From: Candidatus Zixiibacteriota bacterium
GTDB lineage: Bacteria; SM23-81; DAOVCL01
Assembly: GCA_030670005.1 (NCBI GenBank)
Contig: DAOVCL010000067.1
Span: 1-9,267, forward strand
Reading direction: 5' to 3'
DNA: 9,267 bases
Below the pieces are notes generated by a model. The model was not told the DNA's origin, did no database searches, and was given only the letters and a program-made list of their open reading frames with translations. This document shows, piece by piece, positions 6,123 to 9,267 of the stretch (the first letter of the stretch is position 1; every line of letters starts with the position of its first letter). Made by a program: the position numbers and the translations under genes.

Positions 6123-6154
6123 TTTGACCTGTCAAACAAAGGCTGGTCTCTTAC

Positions 6155-6186
6155 AACCGCCGAAGGGAACCCTTCGGCGGTTTTTT
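6155..6186 (+). terminator. Rho-independent terminator after the secreted-protein gene
   Basis: AACCGCCGAAGG (6155-6166) pairs perfectly with CCTTCGGCGGTT (6171-6182) across a 4-base GAAC loop (6167-6170), and the 3' arm runs into a six-T tract (6181-6186). It lies 33 bases after the restored stop at 6122, which supports 6122 as the true end of that gene. Confidence 0.95.
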
Positions 6187-6287
6187 CTTGGAGCTGGATC
6201 TTTGCTTCCAGCTCTGCTATCTCCCCTTTCTTTTCCTCAGTTCATATAGCAATATCCAAAAAGTAGAGGAGAGGCCAGAGAAAAGGG

Positions 6288-6317
6288 TTGACATTTGGAC
6301 AGTTATTTGGTTATTTT
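6288..6317 (+). promoter_or_regulatory. Probable promoter of the radical SAM / endonuclease V operon
   Basis: A perfect -35 TTGACA (6288-6293) is followed after 18 bases by TATTTT (6312-6317), four of six matches to the -10 consensus. The predicted start site falls at about 6323-6324, on the ATG pair at 6320/6323. This argues for leaderless translation and against the far-upstream TTG start. Confidence 0.5.
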
Positions 6318-6319
6318 GG

Positions 6320-7495
6320 ATGATGGCTCAATCTCCTCTCCCCAGAGGGGGAGGTAACCACCAGGTTATTCCCCTCCCTTATCCCCATATCCTGGTTCAG
6401 TCCAAGAAGAAGTTGCACGGCTGGTGGGAGGGGAAGAGGGAGTGCACATCTGAGAGGCTCCTTGTCAATCCATATAACGGCTGTTCCATAAACTGCTTCT
6501 TCTGTTATGTTCATGCCCTGCCTGGATACTTCAGGCTCTTCCGGGAGAGAGGGATCATCACCGTCTGCAAGGACTTTGATAAAGAAGTGGGCCGGCAGTT
6601 GGACTCCCTGAGGGTGGCCAGTTGTGGTTACCTCTCCCCGGTAACCGATCCCTTCCAGGGGATCGATGAGAGGTACTCCCTTTCCCTGAAGATAATCAGG
6701 GAGTTCGTGAGGAGGAATATACCGATTGAGTTCATCACCAAGGCTCCCATACCTAAGGAGGCTATAGAGCTTCTGCGCAGCCAGAAACACTCCTTTGGTC
6801 AGGTCTCCATCCTTACCCTTGATGAGGGGCTGAGGCAAAACCTGATGGAGGAAGGGGCAACCACCGGGGAGCTCTTTGATAATCTCACAAGATTGGCGAG
6901 GGCTGGCCTCCACTCCGTCTGTAGGATTGATCCCATCATCCCCTTTCTCACCGATAATGATAGGGAATTGGCCGAGCTGGTGCGCAGGGCAGTTGGCTCC
7001 GGGGCCAACCATATAGTGGCCAGCATATTGGACATACCTCTGAGTATGGCCAAGGGGATGTGGCAGAGGTTTTCATCCTTGGGGATAGAATATGACCTGA
7101 GGAAGCTCTACCAGGAGAGGATGGGCAATTCACTCCATGCTCAAATTGACTATCGGAAGAGGGTGTTTGACAGGCTGAGGGAAGTCTGTGAGAGGCTTGG
7201 GGTTACCTTTGCCCTCTGTATGGAATATGAGCTAAGGGAGGGGCGCCCGATAGGGCTAAACAGGGTGTTTATGAGTTCAACCAACTGCGAGGGGATAGAT
7301 ATTCCCATCTATGTGAAAAGGGATGGGCTCTTCCAGCCAGCGGGGGGATGCAATGGGGCCTGTTTGACCTGTAAGAGTCCCATCTGTGGGATAGGGGAGC
7401 TGGCTATGGGGAGGGAGGAGAACCATCGCCAGAGCTTTACCTTACAGGACTACAGGAGATGGAGCCAGAGGATAGAGGCCCCGGAGTTGATCTGA
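6320..7495 (+). CDS. Radical SAM protein of the SplB (spore photoproduct lyase-like) family
   Basis: 391 residues from ATG 6320 (ATG 6323 is equally possible). The radical SAM motif Cys55-x3-Cys59-x2-Cys62, in NPYNGCSINCFFCY, binds the 4Fe-4S cluster that cleaves S-adenosylmethionine. NPYxGC, the VTDPFQ segment and the FITKAP strand place it in the COG1533 SplB-like family, often annotated as DNA photolyase-like; most members have no demonstrated substrate. The C-terminus has a second cysteine motif, Cys344-x3-Cys348-x2-Cys351-x4-Cys356, which may hold an auxiliary cluster or zinc. The frame is open upstream to a TTG at 6188, but that stretch overlaps the terminator edge and the promoter, reads like noncoding sequence, and has no ribosome site. 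The end overlaps endonuclease V by 37 bases, implying coupling. Substrate unknown; DNA or RNA repair is a guess from the neighbour. Confidence 0.88.
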   Translation: MMAQSPLPRGGGNHQVIPLPYPHILVQSKKKLHGWWEGKRECTSERLLVNPYNGCSINCFFCYVHALPGYFRLFRERGIITVCKDFDKEVGRQLDSLRVASCGYLSPVTDPFQGIDERYSLSLKIIREFVRRNIPIEFITKAPIPKEAIELLRSQKHSFGQVSILTLDEGLRQNLMEEGATTGELFDNLTRLARAGLHSVCRIDPIIPFLTDNDRELAELVRRAVGSGANHIVASILDIPLSMAKGMWQRFSSLGIEYDLRKLYQERMGNSLHAQIDYRKRVFDRLREVCERLGVTFALCMEYELREGRPIGLNRVFMSSTNCEGIDIPIYVKRDGLFQPAGGCNGACLTCKSPICGIGELAMGREENHRQSFTLQDYRRWSQRIEAPELI

Positions 7496-8142
7496 AGCTC
7501 ACCCCTCAAGGGGCGATAGCTATCCAGGAGAGGCTAAGGGAGAGGGTCTCCCTTCAGTGGGGAAGCAGAACCATAAGGAGGATAGCCGGAGCCGATGCCT
7601 CCTATTACCAGAAGTGGATATTTGGGGCTGTGGCCGTGTTAAGCTACCCGGAGCTAAAGAAGGTGGAGGAGGCGGGGGCGGTGAGGAGGATAGACTTTCC
7701 CTATATCCCTGGCCTTTTGGCCTTCAGGGAGGGGCCGGTGATCAGGGAAGCCTTCGGGAAGCTCTCCACTGGAGTTGACATAATGCTATTGGATGGTCAG
7801 GGGATTGCCCATCCCAGAGGGGTGGGCCTGGCCACCCATCTGGGGGTAGAGCTTGATCTCCCTACCATCGGCTGTGCCAAGTCGCGGCTTTGGGGGAAGG
7901 GAGAACTTCCTCCCAAAAGGAGGGGTGAGTACTCTCCCCTCTTAAAGGGGGATAGGGTGATCGGGGCCATTCTGAGGACAAAGGATGGGGTGAGACCCCT
8001 CTGGGTCTCCCCCGGATATAGGGTGAGTTTAGAGGTGGCCATTGAGGTGGTTCTCTCTTCGGCCAGGGGGTATAGGATACCCGAGCCATTGAGATCTGCC
8101 CACCTAGCGGCCAATAGGTTGAGAGAAGGATTTCGTGGATGA
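7459..8142 (+). CDS. nfi: Endonuclease V (deoxyinosine 3'-endonuclease)
   Basis: 227 residues. Endonuclease V nicks the second phosphodiester bond 3' to a deaminated adenine (hypoxanthine) in DNA, or inosine in RNA for some members. All key residues are visible: Asp46 (GADASY), Tyr82 and Glu91 (PYIPGLLAFREGP), Asp112 and His118 (DGQGIAHPRG), Lys141 (PTIGCAKSRL) and His215 near the end (PEPLRSAHLAA). Length and motif spacing match Thermotoga-type enzymes, which points to an intact active protein. The ATG at 7459 lies within the radical SAM gene with an AGGAG directly against it, so translation probably depends on coupling; I see no better in-frame start that keeps the N-terminal helix. It is followed after 30 bases by a zinc-ribbon gene. 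Confidence 0.96.
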   Translation: MEPEDRGPGVDLKLTPQGAIAIQERLRERVSLQWGSRTIRRIAGADASYYQKWIFGAVAVLSYPELKKVEEAGAVRRIDFPYIPGLLAFREGPVIREAFGKLSTGVDIMLLDGQGIAHPRGVGLATHLGVELDLPTIGCAKSRLWGKGELPPKRRGEYSPLLKGDRVIGAILRTKDGVRPLWVSPGYRVSLEVAIEVVLSSARGYRIPEPLRSAHLAANRLREGFRG

Positions 8143-8172
8143 GGTCAAACAAAAGGGAGGAGGGGAAGTGTT

Positions 8173-8364
8173 ATGGAAATCAAATTCCCAGAATGCCTAA
8201 AATGCTCAAAGGGTGTCTTGGTGCCTCTCTCCGATTATGGGAGGGATGGTGCATCCATACGGTATAAGGCTTGGGTCTGTACCAATCCTGACTGTGGCTT
8301 CAACCTTAGGATAGACAATGGTGAGATAAGTTTAGGGAAGACAATAGGACAATCTTACAAGTAA
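8173..8364 (+). CDS. Small zinc-ribbon protein
   Basis: 63 residues, not a named family. Two cysteine pairs, Cys8-x2-Cys11 and Cys36-x4-Cys41, have the spacing of a zinc ribbon; between them lies a polar loop (PLSDYGRDGASIRYKAWVC). Such ribbons bind nucleic acids or act as structural modules. A run of GGAGGAGGGG upstream (8156-8165) provides a Shine-Dalgarno site with seven bases from its last part to the ATG. The gene sits 30 bases after endonuclease V and seven bases before the YbbR gene, so it is almost certainly in the same operon. Function is unknown; a tie to repair is only suggested by position. Confidence 0.82.
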   Translation: MEIKFPECLKCSKGVLVPLSDYGRDGASIRYKAWVCTNPDCGFNLRIDNGEISLGKTIGQSYK

Positions 8365-8371
8365 GAAAGAG

Positions 8372-9267
8372 ATGGCCTCATCCACGAGACCCAAAATGAG
8401 TAGGAAGATATTTCAGAATATATGGACCAAAGTGGGGGCAATCCTTCTGGCCTTACTGGTCTGGTTTCATGTGGCCACCGATAAGATCTACGAGGTCAAC
8501 TACCAAATCCCCTTGACTGTTGAGCATCTTCCTCCTGACCTGACCCTGGTCGAGCCCCCACCCCCAAAGGTTAAGATTAAGATAAGGGCTAAGGGGAAAA
8601 CCCTTATCGGCTTTTATTTCAAAAAGTTAAGGATAACCGCTGACTTAGATTATGCCAAACCGGGGAGATTGGAATACAAGCTCTCCCCCAAGGATGTGAA
8701 GACCTCCTCTGGTGAGCTCTCTGGGGTGGTGGAGATTCTCTCCCCTCGTAGTCTTAAGCTAAGGGTAGACAGGTATATAAGCAAGAAGGTGAAGGTGATC
8801 TCTCAGGTGGAGGCGAAGCCCGCCTCTGGTTACATCCAGATCGGGGAGATAACCCTCACCCCTTCTCAGGTGGTGATAAGTGGCCCTTCCCGGGAGGTGA
8901 AGAGGATAACCTCGGTGGAGACGGAGAGATTGGAACTCTTAGAGGTGAAGACCCCTATAAGCCTGGTGGTAAAGGTTGTATCCCCTCTTTCCAGTCTGGA
9001 GGTTCTTCCCCCATTGGTAAGCATCTTCGCTGATATCCAGCGGGAGATAACTCGCCAGATAAATGGGGTTTCGGTGGAGTTGACCCATTCCCCCTCAGGT
9101 AAGAGGCTGGAACCAACCAAGGTTGACCTCACCGTAGTTGGGGGGGAAAGGTTTATCGAGGGGGTGAGGAAGGAGGATATCAAGGCAACCGTGGACTATA
9201 GACAGATCTGGATAAAGGGCAGGGAGAACCTAACAGCTAAGATCATCCTTCCCCCGGAGGTAAGGCT
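8372..9267 (+). CDS. cdaR: YbbR/CdaR-type membrane protein, 3' end outside the window
   Basis: 298 complete codons are readable from ATG 8372 to the window edge with no stop. One membrane segment near the N-terminus (about 21-36, GAILLALLVWFHV) has the LLALLVWF pattern of YbbR proteins and is followed by tandem extracytoplasmic YbbR domains. The second domain, about 138-195, is the clearest: KVKVISQV, PASGYIQIGEITLTPSQVVISGP, then VKRITSVETE. In Firmicutes CdaR binds and regulates the diadenylate cyclase CdaA and their genes are adjacent, often followed by glmM. Here cdaA is not upstream; the zinc-ribbon gene is, seven bases away. A weak AAGAAAGAG precedes the ATG. CdaR function is inferred from domain content. 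Confidence 0.85.
   Translation, partial: MASSTRPKMSRKIFQNIWTKVGAILLALLVWFHVATDKIYEVNYQIPLTVEHLPPDLTLVEPPPPKVKIKIRAKGKTLIGFYFKKLRITADLDYAKPGRLEYKLSPKDVKTSSGELSGVVEILSPRSLKLRVDRYISKKVKVISQVEAKPASGYIQIGEITLTPSQVVISGPSREVKRITSVETERLELLEVKTPISLVVKVVSPLSSLEVLPPLVSIFADIQREITRQINGVSVELTHSPSGKRLEPTKVDLTVVGGERFIEGVRKEDIKATVDYRQIWIKGRENLTAKIILPPEVR

Noticed and set aside
6188..6319. Upstream extension of the radical SAM gene to a TTG start at 6188
   Set aside because: The stretch begins two bases after the terminator's T-tract, contains the operon promoter (TTGACA at 6288), has no ribosome site, and its translation looks noncoding and unlike any N-terminus of the family.
6311..7012. 233-residue open frame on the minus strand
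   Set aside because: It lies opposite the well-supported radical SAM gene; its translation shows no family motif and is explained by the codon pattern of the + strand gene.

Overview
The window looks like a contig from an uncultured bacterium, possibly of the FCB group or a neighbouring candidate phylum. The taxonomic hint is a secreted protein at 5084 with a type IX secretion-like C-terminal sorting domain. Most genes strongly prefer AGG/AGA for arginine. That placement is inference; no rRNA or marker phylogeny is available here. All convincing genes lie on the + strand.

Layout. 1-340: no confident gene, ending in a consensus extended -10 promoter. 341-1906: an MIO-type aromatic amino acid ammonia-lyase (HAL-like), isolated, with CGN-rich codon use unlike the other genes. 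1907-2249: noncoding, holding a dispersed palindromic repeat (2099-2209). 2250-2972: a CDP-alcohol phosphatidyltransferase whose last residues are encoded by a GC-rich palindromic repeat. 2973-3180: a short AT-rich repeat and the thiL promoter. 3181-4173: thiL, followed with a 4-base overlap by an unrecognised membrane-anchored protein (4170-4802). 4803-5083: a cluster of hairpins with 4-base loops. 5084-6122: a secreted protein (lamin-tail-like domain, carboxypeptidase-regulatory-like domain, sorting domain) with a +1 frameshift near its end, closed by a strong terminator (6155-6186). 6320-9267: a probable operon of a radical SAM SplB-like protein, endonuclease V (37-base overlap), a small zinc-ribbon protein and a YbbR/CdaR-type protein that runs off the window.

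How genes relate. The best functional grouping is the last operon. An SplB-family radical SAM protein and endonuclease V, both from families tied to nucleic-acid repair, are translationally overlapped. The YbbR/CdaR gene downstream belongs to cyclic-di-AMP/envelope biology. thiL makes the cofactor thiamine diphosphate but stands apart from other thiamine genes. Three genes (341, 3181, 6320/6323) have promoter-like elements so close to their start codons that leaderless or nearly leaderless mRNAs are predicted, whereas 5084 and 8173 have good Shine-Dalgarno sites. I found no CRISPR array, transposase, tRNA or rRNA. No wholly new system is evident; the strongest leads are the radical SAM/EndoV pair, the hairpin cluster and the leaderless-promoter pattern.
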